The notes beneath the pieces are model-generated. The model had not been told where the DNA came from. It made no database searches and saw only the letters and a list, made by a program, of their open reading frames with translations. Made by a program: the position numbers and the translations under genes. Shown here piece by piece: positions 35,028 through 44,856 of a DNA stretch of 64,000 nucleotides. Position 1 is the stretch's first letter. Every line of letters begins with the position of its first letter. The DNA is taken from NCBI GenBank assembly GCA_026002995.1, contig BPGK01000001.1, forward strand, positions 930,001-994,000, read 5' to 3'. Origin of the DNA: Gaiellaceae bacterium. GTDB taxonomy: Bacteria > Actinomycetota > Thermoleophilia > Gaiellales > Gaiellaceae.

Positions 35028-35064
35028 ATGCATCTGATGCGCAGGGTGCTAGCATCAGATGCAT
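35028..35064. promoter_or_regulatory. vapBC operator: 13-bp inverted repeat overlapping the start codon
   Basis: ATGCATCTGATGC (35028-35040) and GCATCAGATGCAT (35052-35064) are perfect reverse complements 11 bp apart. The right arm ends within the vapB start codon (35063). A TAGCAT -10-like box lies at 35050-35055, fitting a leaderless mRNA. A VapB dimer of dimers bound here would occlude the promoter. Confidence 0.7.
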
Positions 35065-35290
35065 GCCACGCACGACGATCGACATCGACGCGGCCATCCT
35101 GAGAGAGCTCGAGGCGCGCAAGCGTCGTGAGGGCAAGACGCTCGGCGCGCTGGTCTCGGAGCTCTTGGCCGCTGCGCTCGACCGGCGCGAGGAGCCGCGG
35201 CGGCCGTTCGAGTGGTACTCGCAGCCGATGCGCGCGCTCGTCGACCTCGAGGACGAGGAGGCGGTGCGAAGGGCGCTCGACGGAGCGTGA
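35063..35290 (+). CDS. vapB: VapB-type ribbon-helix-helix antitoxin
   Basis: The 75-residue protein has an N-terminal strand RTTIDIDAAILRELEARK and helix GKTLGALVSELLAAAL, a typical ribbon-helix-helix DNA-binding unit. A C-terminal tail with FEWYSQPMRALVDLED would bind and inhibit the toxin. The stop overlaps the toxin's GTG start, a usual arrangement for toxin-antitoxin pairs. A perfect inverted repeat over the start supports autoregulation. Confidence 0.85.
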   Translation: MPRTTIDIDAAILRELEARKRREGKTLGALVSELLAAALDRREEPRRPFEWYSQPMRALVDLEDEEAVRRALDGA

Positions 35291-35724
35291 GCGCGACCGT
35301 CGACGCCAACCTCCTGCTCTACGCCTCCGACGAGTCCAGTCGATTCCATGCCGCCGCCCGCGCACGCCTCGAAGCGCTCGCTCGCGGCCCCGAGCTCGTC
35401 TACCTCTTCTGGCCCGTCCTGATGGCGTACCTACGCGTCTCCACGCATCCGGCGATCTTCGATCCGCCGTTGCCACCCGAGCGAGCGCTCGAGAACGTCG
35501 GGCGGTTGCTCGAGCTCCCGCACGTCCAGACGGCTGGCGAGCGCGAGCGGTTCTGGGAGATGTATCGGGACGTGGCGATCGATGCCGGCGTGCGCGGAAA
35601 CCTCGTCACGGACGCGCACGTCGTCGCGCTGATGCGCGAGAACGGCGTCCGCGCGATCTGGACGCACGATCGCGACTTCCGGCGTTTCCCCGGGATCGAG
35701 GTCCGCGACCCGTTCGAGGACTAG
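35287..35724 (+). CDS. vapC: VapC-type PIN-domain toxin
   Basis: The 145-residue PIN protein has the acidic residues expected of a Mg-dependent RNase: D6 in TVDANLLLYASD, an acidic residue in the ERERFWEMYRD region, and TDAHVVALMREN followed by WTHDRDFRRF. VapC toxins cleave RNA, often tRNA, when freed from VapB. It belongs to the TA-system VapC subgroup with a longer central region. The GTG at 35287 overlaps the vapB stop. Confidence 0.87.
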   Translation: MSATVDANLLLYASDESSRFHAAARARLEALARGPELVYLFWPVLMAYLRVSTHPAIFDPPLPPERALENVGRLLELPHVQTAGERERFWEMYRDVAIDAGVRGNLVTDAHVVALMRENGVRAIWTHDRDFRRFPGIEVRDPFED

Positions 35725-35821
35725 CGCTCCGTCAGGACGAGATCTCGCCCTTCCCAGTCCGAGACTGCAAGGCTGCAGGCGGCGGGTAGCCTTCGCGCTC
35801 GGTGACGAGAGGAGCATCGGG

Positions 35822-36583
35822 ATGAACGAGGGAGCGAACGGCGCCGTCGTCGTCGCGCGCGACGTGACGAGGCGCTACGGCGAGGGCGAGACTGCGGTCG
35901 ACGCGCTCCGAGGCGTGTCCGTCGATATCGCGCCGGGCAAGGCGACCGCGGTCATGGGGCCGTCCGGGTCGGGGAAGTCCACCCTCATGCACATTCTCGC
36001 CGGGCTCGACAAGCCGACCTCGGGCGACGTCCGGGTCGCCGGCCGCGAGATCACCTCGCTCGGAGACGAGGAGCTCACGAGGCTCCGGCGCGAGCACATC
36101 GGCTTCGTCTTCCAGTTCTTCAACCTCCTGCCGATGCTCACCGCGCGGGAGAACATCCTCCTGCCGCTCACGATCGCCGGGGAGAAGCCCGACGAGGCGT
36201 GGCTCGCGCAGCTCGTCGCTGACGTGGGCCTCGGCGATCGGCTCGGGCACCGTCCCGCGGAGCTCTCGGGGGGCCAGCAACAGCGGGTCGCGATCGCGCG
36301 CGCCCTCGTTGCGCGGCCGACCGTGCTCTTCGCGGACGAGCCGACCGGGAACCTCGACTCCGCGACGGGGCACGAGATCCTCGAGCTCCTGCGCCGATCG
36401 GTCGACGAGTACGGGCAGACGATCGTCATGGTCACGCACGACCCGCGCGCGGCGGCGATCGCCCATCGCGTCCTCTTCCTCGCGGACGGGCGGATCGTCC
36501 GGGAGTTGGGCGAGGCCGACCAGCACACGATCCTCTCGGTGATGGAAGAGGTGGCCGCCGAGAGCGCGCCTCCGTCCTCGTGA
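35822..36583 (+). CDS. ABC transporter ATP-binding protein, MacB/LolD type
   Basis: The 253-residue ATPase has Walker A GPSGSGKST, a family-typical FVFQFFNLLPMLTARENILLP (FVFQFFNLLPM and LTARENILLP), signature LSGGQQQRVAIARAL, Walker B VLFADEPTGNLD and an H-loop MVTHDPRAAA. Such ATPases drive FtsX-like permeases that work by mechanotransmission on lipids, lipoproteins or peptides. The stop overlaps the GTG of the permease gene, so the two form one exporter. Confidence 0.9.
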   Translation: MNEGANGAVVVARDVTRRYGEGETAVDALRGVSVDIAPGKATAVMGPSGSGKSTLMHILAGLDKPTSGDVRVAGREITSLGDEELTRLRREHIGFVFQFFNLLPMLTARENILLPLTIAGEKPDEAWLAQLVADVGLGDRLGHRPAELSGGQQQRVAIARALVARPTVLFADEPTGNLDSATGHEILELLRRSVDEYGQTIVMVTHDPRAAAIAHRVLFLADGRIVRELGEADQHTILSVMEEVAAESAPPSS

Positions 36584-39525
36584 CGCGCTTCGCGATCCGC
36601 GCCGTCCTCGGTCGCAAGCTGCGCACCGCCCTCACCGCGATCGCGATCGTCCTCGGCGTCGCGATGATCAGCGGCACGTACGTCCTCACGGACTCGATCG
36701 ACCAGGCCTTCGACCGCGTGTTCTCGCAGATCCGCCAGACCTCGAGCGCGGTGATCACCGGCAAGCCCGCGTTCGACCTGAGCGGCGGGAGCGGCGTCGC
36801 CGAGCCGACCTTCGACGAGTCGCTGCTCGAGCGGGTGCGGGAGCTTCCCGGCGTAGCGGTGGCCGAGGGCAGCGTCGACTCCGACGCGACCCAGCTCATC
36901 GGTCGCGACGGCGAGGCGATCGTCTCGGGCGGCGCCCCCAACCTCGGGTTCTCGATCGCGGACGGCGAGTCGCCGTTCAACCCCTTGACGCTCGTCGAGG
37001 GCTCCTGGCCAGGCCCGAACGAGGTCGTGATCGATCGCAAGACGGCCTCCGAGAACGGCTTCCGGGTCGGAGACGTGATCGGCGTCCAGGCCGAGGGCCC
37101 CGTCGAACGGCTCCGGCTCGTCGGCATCTTCGAGTTCAGCTCCGGGCTCTCGCTCGGTGGAGCCACTCTGGCCGGGTTCGACCTGCCGACGGCGCAGCGG
37201 CTCTTCGGCAAGGTCGGAAAGCTCGACGAGATCGCGCTCGCCGCGAAGCCCGGCGTCACGCCTGAGGAGCTCGTCGCCCAGGTGGAGGAGATCCTGCCGC
37301 CCGGCACGCAGGTCAAGACGGGGCAGGAGCAGGCCGCGGCGGACGCCTCGGAGACGAACGAGTTCATCTCCTTCCTGCGGACGTTCCTGCTCGCGTTCGC
37401 CGGAATCGCTCTCTTCGTCGGCTCCTTCGTGATCGCGAACTCGCTCTCGATCACGATCGCTCAGCGGACGCGCGAGTTCGCGACCCTGCGGACGATCGGA
37501 GCGACGAGCCGGCAGGTTCTCGTATCGGTGCTCGTGGAGGCGCTCGTCGTCGGGGCTGCCGCCTCGGTCGTCGGGCTCTTCGCCGGCCTCGCGCTCGCGA
37601 GGGGGCTCTTCGCGCTCTTCGACGCCGTTGGGTTCACCCTCCCGAACACGGGCCTCGTGCTCGAGCCGCGGACGGTCGTGGTCGCTATCGGCGCGGGCGT
37701 CCTGGTCACCGTCCTGGCGAGCGTGTACCCGGGCTTCCGGGCGACGAGCGTGCCGCCGATCGCCGCGGTGCGCGAAGGCGCGACGCTGCCGGGAGAGCCG
37801 CTCGACGTTGTTCGGGGCACGTGGCGCGCCGTGCTCCTCGTGGCCGCCGGAGCGCTGGCCGGGGTCGCCGCCATCGGCACGACGCCCGGCGGGACGATCC
37901 CGAGCATCGTGCTCGCGCTCGTCGCGCTCGCGATCGTGCTGCTCGGCTGCGCGCTCTTCCCCGCGCGCAGCCTCGGCGCGCTGATCGCGGGCGGGCTCGG
38001 GTTCGCGGCGCTCGTCTACGGCCTGTTTGCCCCCGACCTCGGAACGACCCGAGTGCTTCTCTGGATCGGCGTCGGCGTGCTCCTCGTCTTCTTCGGCGTC
38101 GCGCGGGTGACGACGCGGCTGATCCCCGGCCTCGCGGTCGCCGTGTCTCCCGCCGCCCGCTGGGCCGTCGTCATCCTGTCCGCGCTCGTCTGGCCGTTCT
38201 TCACGCTCCCCTTCTGGCTCCTCCGGCGAGGGGCGTGGGGCCCGGGCTCGGGTGCGCAGCGTGTCGGCGCGCTCGTCGTCGGAACGGTGCTCAACCCCGT
38301 CGTTGCGGTCGTCGCCTCGACGATGGCCCTTCGAAGGGCGCTCACCCGCTTCGAGCCCGAGTGGCCGGTCGAGCTTCCGGGAGTCGTGCCGGAGCTCGCG
38401 ACGGTCGCGGTCGGCCGGGAGAACGCGCGCCGGAACCCGCAGCGAACGGCGTCGACTGCGAGCGCGCTCATGATCGGGCTCGCTCTCGTCACGCTCGTGG
38501 CCACGCTCGCGGCCGGGATCGTGCAGACGTTTCGCGGGGCGGTCGACGATCTCTGGAAGGAGTCGGACACGGACTATGCGATCACGGCGCAGAACAACTT
38601 CTCGCCCATCCCGATCGACGCGGCTGCGGCTGCTGCTCGGGCTCCGGGCGTCGTCGCGGTGATGAACGTCCGCACCGGCCAGGTGCGCGTCCTCGGCAAG
38701 ACGATCTTCGCGACGGCCGTCGATCCGACCGCCCGAGAGCTCATCACCCTGTCCTGGAAGGATGGCTCCCAGGAAGTGCTCGCGAGCCTGGGAGCGGACG
38801 GCGCGTTCGTCGACGACGGGTTCGCGGACGAAAACGACCTCAAGGTCGGCTCGCCGCTGAGCGTGACCTTCCCGGACGGCACGACGGCGCTGTTTCGGGT
38901 GAGAGGGATCTTCGAGCCGCCGACGGGAGGGTCGCCGTTCGGAGACGTGACGATCTCGACCACGGCCTGGGACGCGCGGGTCGAGAACCCGCGGAACCTC
39001 TACTCGTTCGTCGCGATGGCAGGGGACGTCACGCCCGAGAACACGGCCGCGCTCGAGGCCGCGCTCGCGGACTTCCCGAACGCGAAGGCGCAGACCCGCG
39101 AGCAGTTCATCGACAACCAGATCGCGGGGCTGAACGCGGTGCTGAACATCCTCTACGTGCTCCTCGCGCTCTCCGTCGTCGTCAGCCTCTTCGGGATCGT
39201 GAACACCCTCGTCCTGACGGTGTTCGAGCGGACGCGGGAGATCGGGATGCTGCGCGCAGTCGGGATGACGCGCCGCCAGGTCAGGCGCATGATTCGCCAC
39301 GAGAGCGTCATCACTGCGCTGATCGGCGCGGTGATCGGCATCGTCCTCGGCGTCGTGCTCGCCGTGATCCTCATCTCCCGCCTCGAGTTCGTCGACTTCG
39401 CCTTCCCGGCCGCGCAGATCGTCGTCTTCGTACTCGCAGGCGTCCTCGTCGGGGTCATCGCCGCGATCTTCCCGGCGCGGCGAGCCGCGCGCCTCGACCC
39501 GCTCGAGGCGATCGCCTACGAGTAG
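36580..39525 (+). CDS. FtsX/MacB-type ABC transporter permease (two FtsX domains)
   Basis: The 981-residue membrane protein starts at GTG 36580 with a first helix near residues 15-30 and an extracytoplasmic domain. The first FtsX permease block follows (about 265-410, RTREFATLRTIGATSRQVL). Four or more hydrophobic helices span about 410-560. A second extracytoplasmic domain and a second FtsX block end the protein (about 860-975, RTREIGMLRAVGMTRRQVRR). This fused, large arrangement is common in actinobacterial exporters of unknown substrate. The partner ATPase is immediately upstream. Confidence 0.88.
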   Translation: MTRFAIRAVLGRKLRTALTAIAIVLGVAMISGTYVLTDSIDQAFDRVFSQIRQTSSAVITGKPAFDLSGGSGVAEPTFDESLLERVRELPGVAVAEGSVDSDATQLIGRDGEAIVSGGAPNLGFSIADGESPFNPLTLVEGSWPGPNEVVIDRKTASENGFRVGDVIGVQAEGPVERLRLVGIFEFSSGLSLGGATLAGFDLPTAQRLFGKVGKLDEIALAAKPGVTPEELVAQVEEILPPGTQVKTGQEQAAADASETNEFISFLRTFLLAFAGIALFVGSFVIANSLSITIAQRTREFATLRTIGATSRQVLVSVLVEALVVGAAASVVGLFAGLALARGLFALFDAVGFTLPNTGLVLEPRTVVVAIGAGVLVTVLASVYPGFRATSVPPIAAVREGATLPGEPLDVVRGTWRAVLLVAAGALAGVAAIGTTPGGTIPSIVLALVALAIVLLGCALFPARSLGALIAGGLGFAALVYGLFAPDLGTTRVLLWIGVGVLLVFFGVARVTTRLIPGLAVAVSPAARWAVVILSALVWPFFTLPFWLLRRGAWGPGSGAQRVGALVVGTVLNPVVAVVASTMALRRALTRFEPEWPVELPGVVPELATVAVGRENARRNPQRTASTASALMIGLALVTLVATLAAGIVQTFRGAVDDLWKESDTDYAITAQNNFSPIPIDAAAAAARAPGVVAVMNVRTGQVRVLGKTIFATAVDPTARELITLSWKDGSQEVLASLGADGAFVDDGFADENDLKVGSPLSVTFPDGTTALFRVRGIFEPPTGGSPFGDVTISTTAWDARVENPRNLYSFVAMAGDVTPENTAALEAALADFPNAKAQTREQFIDNQIAGLNAVLNILYVLLALSVVVSLFGIVNTLVLTVFERTREIGMLRAVGMTRRQVRRMIRHESVITALIGAVIGIVLGVVLAVILISRLEFVDFAFPAAQIVVFVLAGVLVGVIAAIFPARRAARLDPLEAIAYE

Positions 39526-39537
39526 GGAGAGCGACGG

Positions 39538-40953
39538 CTACTCGTGGGAGCGCGGCCGGCGGGCGACGCCCGCCGCCTCCGCCGCCTCGGCGACGGCGTG
39601 CGCCACGCTCGGCGCCACCTCGCGGTTGAACACGCTCGGCACGATGTACTCGGGCCCGAGCTCCTCCTCGGGGATGACGGAGGCGATCGCATGTGCCGCT
39701 GCGACCTCCATCTCCGGCGTGATCGTCGTCGCACGCACGTCGAGCGCGCCGCGGAACACGCCCGGGAAGGCGAGCACGTTATTGATCTGGTTCGGGTAGT
39801 CGGAGCGGCCGGTGGCGACGACGGCAGCGAGCGAGGCGATCTCCTCGGGTGGGACCTCCGGTGTCGGGTTCGCCATCGCGAAGACGATCGCGTCGTTCGC
39901 CATCCGCGCGATCCCCTCGACGGTGACTGCTCCCGGCGCGGAGAGCCCGATGAAGACGTCGGCGCCTGAGAGGAGCTCGTCGGCGCTGCCGTGCAGGTTC
40001 TCGGGGTTCGTGCGCTCCGCGTAGGCAGCCTTGTGCGGCGGGAGCCCCGGCCGGCCGCGGTAGACGGCACCCTCGTGGTCGCAGCCCACGATCCAGCGAG
40101 CGCCTGCGCTGCGGAGGATGTCCGTGGTCGCGATGCCGGCGGCGCCGACGCCGGTGGTCACGATCTTCACGTCCTCGATCCGCTTGCCGACGACGCGGAG
40201 CGCGTTGAGGAGGGCGGCGAGGACGACGATCGCCGTCCCGTGCTGGTCGTCGTGGAAGACGGGGATATCGAGCTCCCCGCGCAGCCGCGCCTCGATCTCG
40301 AGGCAGCGCGGAGCGGAGATGTCCTCGAGGTTGATCCCGCCGAACCCCGGAGCGATCGCCTTGCAGACGGCGACGATCTCGTCCGTATCTTTTGTCGCGA
40401 GGCAGATCGGCCAGGCGTCGACGCCGCCGAACTCCTTGAACAAAAGCGCCTTTCCCTCCATCACCGGCATCGCGGCTTCCGGGCCGACGTCGCCGAGCCC
40501 GAGCACGGCCGTCCCGTCGGAGACGACGGCGACGGTGTTCTTCTTGATCGTGAGGTTCCACGCGGCCGACGGGTCGTCCGCGATCGCCTGCGAGATGCGG
40601 GCCACTCCCGGCGTGTAGGCCATCGAGAGGTCGTCGCGCGTCTTCAGCGGCACCTTGCCGGTCACCTCGATCTTGCCTCCGAGGTGCATGAGGAAGGTGC
40701 GGTCGGAGACGCGGAGGACCTCGACGCCCTCGAGCGCGCGCACGGCCTCGGTGATCGCGTGCAGGTGCTCCTCGTTTGCGGCGGAGACGGTGACGTCGCG
40801 CACCTTCGTCGTCCGCTCGATCCGCACGATGTCGATGGCGCCGAGCGAGCCTCCGGCTCTGCCGATCGCGTCCGCGACGCGCGCGAACGTCCCGGGCGAG
40901 TCGTCCAAGCGGATGCGCAGGGTGGCGCTGAAGGAGGGCGAGAGGTGGGCCAT
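39538..40953 (-). CDS. NAD(P)-dependent malic enzyme with N-terminal ACT domain
   Basis: The 471-residue enzyme decarboxylates malate to pyruvate. Residues about 8-90 form an ACT-type regulatory domain (RIRLDDSPGTFARVADAIG). The malic enzyme core shows MAYTPGVARISQAI, VSDGTAVLGLGDVGPEAAMPVMEGK (VSDGTAVLGLGD and VGPEAAMPVMEGK), the metal region FHDDQHGTAIV and the dinucleotide motif VTTGVGAAGIATTD. The FGGINLEDI segment is present. The ACT domain suggests control by an amino acid. It is tail-to-tail with the FtsX gene, 12 bp apart. Confidence 0.93.
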   Translation of the reverse strand: MAHLSPSFSATLRIRLDDSPGTFARVADAIGRAGGSLGAIDIVRIERTTKVRDVTVSAANEEHLHAITEAVRALEGVEVLRVSDRTFLMHLGGKIEVTGKVPLKTRDDLSMAYTPGVARISQAIADDPSAAWNLTIKKNTVAVVSDGTAVLGLGDVGPEAAMPVMEGKALLFKEFGGVDAWPICLATKDTDEIVAVCKAIAPGFGGINLEDISAPRCLEIEARLRGELDIPVFHDDQHGTAIVVLAALLNALRVVGKRIEDVKIVTTGVGAAGIATTDILRSAGARWIVGCDHEGAVYRGRPGLPPHKAAYAERTNPENLHGSADELLSGADVFIGLSAPGAVTVEGIARMANDAIVFAMANPTPEVPPEEIASLAAVVATGRSDYPNQINNVLAFPGVFRGALDVRATTITPEMEVAAAHAIASVIPEEELGPEYIVPSVFNREVAPSVAHAVAEAAEAAGVARRPRSHE

Positions 40954-40962
40954 GGCCCGAGC

Positions 40963-42171
40963 CTACCCCCGCGCGCCGAGCCGGGCGACGCCATCCGCCT
41001 CGAGTTGCGCGATCTCGTCGTCCGCGTACCCGAGCTCGAAGAGGATCTGCGCCGTGTGCTCGCCGACGGCGGGCGGAGGGGTTTCGTAGCCGGCTCGCTC
41101 GCCGTCGAACGAGAGCGGGAGGGCCGGCACGCGGAGGTCGGGGATGCGTGGGTGGGGGAGAGGCTGGAGGATTCCGAGCGCCTCTGTCTGCGGGGCGTGC
41201 ACGACGTCTGCGACGTCGGCGACCGGGGCTGCGGGGACGCCTGCCTCGCGCAGGCGCTCGAGCCAGTCGGCGCTGTCGCGGTCGCGCAGCCGCGCCGTGA
41301 GGAGCTCGACGAGCTCCTCACGATGCGCGACGCGGTCCGGGTTCGTGCGGAAGCGCTCGTCGGCGAGGAGCTCCGGTAGCTCGAGGGCGTCGCAGAGGGC
41401 GGCGAAGAGTCGGTCGTTGCCCCCGGCCACCATGAGCTCGCCGTCGCGGGTCGGCAGGACCTGGTAGGGCGCGACCATGGGGAACACCGTCCCCTGCCGC
41501 GTCGGGACGGTGCCGTCCGCGAGGTAGCCGACGAGGTGGTAGCCGATGTACGAGAGTGCGGTCTCGTACAGCGACGTGTCGACGACCGACCCCAACCCCG
41601 TCCGCTCGCGCTCGAGGAGCGCCGCGACGATGCCGAGCGCGGCCCACATCCCGGTGCCCATGTCGATGAGCGACGAGCCGATGCGCACGCCCGGCCGGCC
41701 GGGCTCCCCGGTCATCGAGATGAGCCCGCCTGCCGCTTGCATGAGGGCGTCGTACCCGGGCTCCGAGGAGAGTGGGCCGACCCGGCCGTACGCGCCGATC
41801 GAGCAGTAGACGAGACGCTCGTTCCGCGCCCGCACGTCGTCGGGCCCGAGCCCGAGGCGCTCCGCGAGCCCGGGCCGGAGGCTCTGGAGGAAGACGTCGG
41901 CGCGTTCCGCGAGCCGCAGGATGACCTCCCGGCCGCGCGGGTCGGAGAGGGAGATCGCGAGGGAGCGCTTCCCCGCGTTGACAGCGAGGAACATCGCGCT
42001 CTCCCCGTTCCAGAACGGCGGCCCCCAGGCGCGGCCGTCGTCGCCGGTGTCCGGGCGCTCGACCTTCACCACGTCGGCGCCGAGCGCGGCCAGGATCTCC
42101 GCGCAGAGGGGCCCGGCGATCGACGTCGTGAGGTCGACGACACGTGTTCCCGCGAGCGGCGCGTACGGCAT
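40963..42171 (-). CDS. CaiB/BaiF family (class III) CoA-transferase
   Basis: The 402-residue protein has the family opening LAGTRVVDLTTSIAGPLCAEILAALGADVVKVERP, here split as LAGTRVVDLTTSIAGP and LAALGADVVKVERP. NAGKRSLAISLSDPRGRE and the catalytic aspartate region GSSLIDMGTGMWAALGI follow. It moves CoA between carboxylic acids; the substrates cannot be named. The ATG at 42169-42171 fits the domain start. It precedes the malic enzyme gene by 9 bp on the same strand, so the two may be coexpressed. Confidence 0.9.
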   Translation of the reverse strand: MPYAPLAGTRVVDLTTSIAGPLCAEILAALGADVVKVERPDTGDDGRAWGPPFWNGESAMFLAVNAGKRSLAISLSDPRGREVILRLAERADVFLQSLRPGLAERLGLGPDDVRARNERLVYCSIGAYGRVGPLSSEPGYDALMQAAGGLISMTGEPGRPGVRIGSSLIDMGTGMWAALGIVAALLERERTGLGSVVDTSLYETALSYIGYHLVGYLADGTVPTRQGTVFPMVAPYQVLPTRDGELMVAGGNDRLFAALCDALELPELLADERFRTNPDRVAHREELVELLTARLRDRDSADWLERLREAGVPAAPVADVADVVHAPQTEALGILQPLPHPRIPDLRVPALPLSFDGERAGYETPPPAVGEHTAQILFELGYADDEIAQLEADGVARLGARG

Positions 42172-42205
42172 CGCTGCATCATCGCCGACCTGCGAGGATG
42201 CGGCG

Positions 42206-42823
42206 ATGCCCGACTGGCTCAGCTTCGACCAGCTCACCCAGCTCGTCTCCGGGGCGTGGTGGAGCTACCCGCTCATCTTCGCGATCTCCGCGATCGACGC
42301 CTTCTTCCCTCTCGTCCCCAGCGAGACCACGGTCATCACCGCGGGCGTGCTCGCGAGCGCGGGCGACCTCCACCTCGCCCTCGTCATCCTGGCGGGCGCG
42401 ACCGGGGCGATCGTCGGCGACAACATCTCGTACGGCATCGGGACGTGGGTCGGCGAGCACACGGTCAAGCGCTGGTTCCGGAGCGAGAAGTCGCACCGCC
42501 GACTCGAGTGGGCGGAGCGCCAGCTCGACGAGCGCGGCGCCTACATCATCCTCGTCGCCCGCTTCATCCCGGGCGGGCGGACGGCTGTGACCTTCGCTTC
42601 GGGGTACACGCACGCTCTCACCTGGCACCGGTTTCTCCGGTACGACGTCGTCGCCGGCTTCGTGTGGGCGACGTACGCCGCCTGCCTCGGCTACTTCGGC
42701 GGGAAGACCTTCGAGGAGCACCCGTGGGCGGGCCTCCTGCTCGCCTTCGCGGTCGCTTCTGCGATCGCGCTCGTCGTCGAGGCCTTGAGGCACGTCCGCC
42801 GGCGCCGGACGGCGACCGAGTGA
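42206..42823 (+). CDS. DedA family membrane protein
   Basis: The 205-residue protein has the DedA/VTT fold: [23 protein letters not shown] ([11 protein letters not shown] and [11 protein letters not shown]), a [16 protein letters not shown] segment and the conserved [18 protein letters not shown], with four or five helices. Relatives act as lipid scramblases or undecaprenyl-phosphate carriers; the role here is not known. The ATG at 42206 has GAGGA shortly upstream. It is divergent from the CoA-transferase gene by 34 bp. Confidence 0.88.
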   Translation: MPDWLSFDQLTQLVSGAWWSYPLIFAISAIDAFFPLVPSETTVITAGVLASAGDLHLALVILAGATGAIVGDNISYGIGTWVGEHTVKRWFRSEKSHRRLEWAERQLDERGAYIILVARFIPGGRTAVTFASGYTHALTWHRFLRYDVVAGFVWATYAACLGYFGGKTFEEHPWAGLLLAFAVASAIALVVEALRHVRRRRTATE

Positions 42824-42863
42824 CCCTCCTCGGTGCCCCTGGCTCGACACGTACGCTGAGCCG

Positions 42864-44783
42864 ATGAACCGCCTGGCCGACGCGACGAGCCCGTACCTCC
42901 TCCAACACGCGGCGAACCCCGTGGACTGGTACCCGTGGGGGGAGGAGGCGTTCGCACGGGCGCGCGCCGAGGACAAGCCGCTCCTCGTCTCCGTCGGCTA
43001 CAGCTCCTGCCACTGGTGCCACGTCATGGCGCACGAGTCGTTCGAGGATGAGGCGACGGCGGAGCTCATGAACGAGCACTTCGTCAACGTGAAGGTCGAT
43101 CGCGAGGAGCGGCCCGACGTGGACGCGGTGACGATGGAGGCGACCGTCGGCCTGACGGGCTCGGGGGGCTGGCCGACGACGGTCTTCATGACGCCCGAGG
43201 GCAAGCCGTTCTACGCAGGCACGTACTTCCCGCCGGAGCCGCGGCACGGGATCCCGAGCTTCCGCGACCTCCTGCGCGCGGTCGCCGCCGCCTGGCGCGA
43301 GCGGCGTGAGGAGATCGAGGCGCAAGCGGCGAGGATCGACCAGGCGCTGCGACGGCAGCCGACGCCCTCGTCCGAGCCGCTCACCGCGTCGCTGCTCGAG
43401 GAGGCGTCCCGCGGGATCGCTCGCACCTTCGAGCCGGCGTACGGCGGCTTCGGCCGCGCGCCGAAGTTCCCGGCCGCCTCGACGATCGAGTTCCTCCTGC
43501 GGCGGGGCGACGAACGGTCACTCGCGATGGCGACGAAGACGCTCGACGGCATGGCGGCAGGAGGCATGTACGACGTCGTGGGAGGCGGCTTCCACCGCTA
43601 CTCGGTCGACGACCGCTGGCTCGTTCCGCACTTCGAGAAGATGCTCTACGACAACGCGGTCCTCGCCTCCGCCTACCTGCACGCCTGGGTCGTGACGAAA
43701 GACGCGCGGTACCGGCGGGTCGTCGAGGAGACGCTCGACTACCTCATCCGCGAGCTGACGGTCGTCGGCGGGGGGTTCGCCTCCGCTCAGGACGCCGACA
43801 CCGACGGCGTGGAAGGCCTGACCTTCACCTGGACGCCGGAGGAGGCGGACGCTGTCGGGCTGTCCCGCGCGCTCCTCGAGCCGTTCGAGCACGGCCGCTT
43901 CGTCGTCCGCGGCGAGCTCGAGCCCGCGCTCCGCGCGCGCATCCTCGCCGAGCGCTCACGGCGCCCTCAACCCTTCCGCGACGACAAGGTCGTCGCCTCG
44001 TGGAACGGCCTCGCGCTCGCTGCGCTCGCGGAGGCCGGGTACCGGCTCGAGCGCGACGACTGGCTGGACGCTGCGAGCGCGCTCGGCGTGTTCCTGCTCG
44101 ACGTCCTCTCGGACAGCGACGGACGCGTGTTTCGCTCCGTCCGCGACGGGCGTGTGAGCGGGCACGGGTTCCTGGACGACTACGCGAACGTCGCGAACGG
44201 CCTTATCGAGCTCCACGTCGCGACGGGCGAGCTGCGCTGGCTGACTGAGGCGCGCCGCCTCGCGCTCCTCGCGGTCGAGCTCTTCGGCGACGACGAGGAC
44301 GGCGGCTTCTTCCTCTCGGAGGCGAACGCCGATGCGGGTGTGCCTCGAACGAAGGATCTCCAGGATACGCCGATGCCCTCGGGGAACTCGATGCTCGCGT
44401 GGGTGCTCCTGCGGCTCTCCCGGATCTACGGAGACGACGAGCTCGAGCGCAGGGCGGTCTCGACGTTCCGGCTCGTCGAGCCGGCGCTCCGCCGTGCGCC
44501 CGGCGCGTTCGCGTGGACGCTCTGCGCGCTCGATCTCTGGCTCGCGCCGCCGCGGGAGATCGCCGTCGTCGGCGATGTTCGCGCTCCGGTCGCGCGCGCC
44601 GCGCTCGCGCCGTTCCAGCCGCGCACCGTCGTCGCAGTCGGGCCGTCGGACGACGTCCCGCTCCTTGCCGGGAAGCGCCTCGTCGATGGCCGCACGGCGG
44701 TCTACGTCTGCGAGCGGTTCGCGTGCCGGGCGCCCGCCACGGACCCGTCCGAGTTGGACGTCTCCGGTGACGTGGAGTCATAG
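42864..44783 (+). CDS. DUF255 thioredoxin-domain protein (YyaL/SSP411 family)
   Basis: The 639-residue protein starts with the family signature [22 protein letters not shown] ([10 protein letters not shown] and [10 protein letters not shown]). A thioredoxin-like CxxC pair lies at residues 49 and 52 ([16 protein letters not shown]). The large C-terminal part is an alpha/alpha barrel like those of sugar epimerases, with [25 protein letters not shown] ([11 protein letters not shown] and [13 protein letters not shown]). The function is not established in bacteria. The length is typical. The ATG at 42864 sits 40 bp after dedA. Confidence 0.9.
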   Translation: MNRLADATSPYLLQHAANPVDWYPWGEEAFARARAEDKPLLVSVGYSSCHWCHVMAHESFEDEATAELMNEHFVNVKVDREERPDVDAVTMEATVGLTGSGGWPTTVFMTPEGKPFYAGTYFPPEPRHGIPSFRDLLRAVAAAWRERREEIEAQAARIDQALRRQPTPSSEPLTASLLEEASRGIARTFEPAYGGFGRAPKFPAASTIEFLLRRGDERSLAMATKTLDGMAAGGMYDVVGGGFHRYSVDDRWLVPHFEKMLYDNAVLASAYLHAWVVTKDARYRRVVEETLDYLIRELTVVGGGFASAQDADTDGVEGLTFTWTPEEADAVGLSRALLEPFEHGRFVVRGELEPALRARILAERSRRPQPFRDDKVVASWNGLALAALAEAGYRLERDDWLDAASALGVFLLDVLSDSDGRVFRSVRDGRVSGHGFLDDYANVANGLIELHVATGELRWLTEARRLALLAVELFGDDEDGGFFLSEANADAGVPRTKDLQDTPMPSGNSMLAWVLLRLSRIYGDDELERRAVSTFRLVEPALRRAPGAFAWTLCALDLWLAPPREIAVVGDVRAPVARAALAPFQPRTVVAVGPSDDVPLLAGKRLVDGRTAVYVCERFACRAPATDPSELDVSGDVES

Positions 44784-44856
44784 CCGCCGCGCATCGTCCC
44801 GCCCGCTCCACGGACACCCCGCCGACCGGCCGCCCACGCTCAGGTAGCGTCCAGGC

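Noticed and set aside
35875-39300. A 1141-codon minus-strand frame opposite the FtsX permease
   Set aside because: The plus-strand frame encodes clear FtsX domains; the other frame is low-complexity Arg/Asp/Glu sequence.
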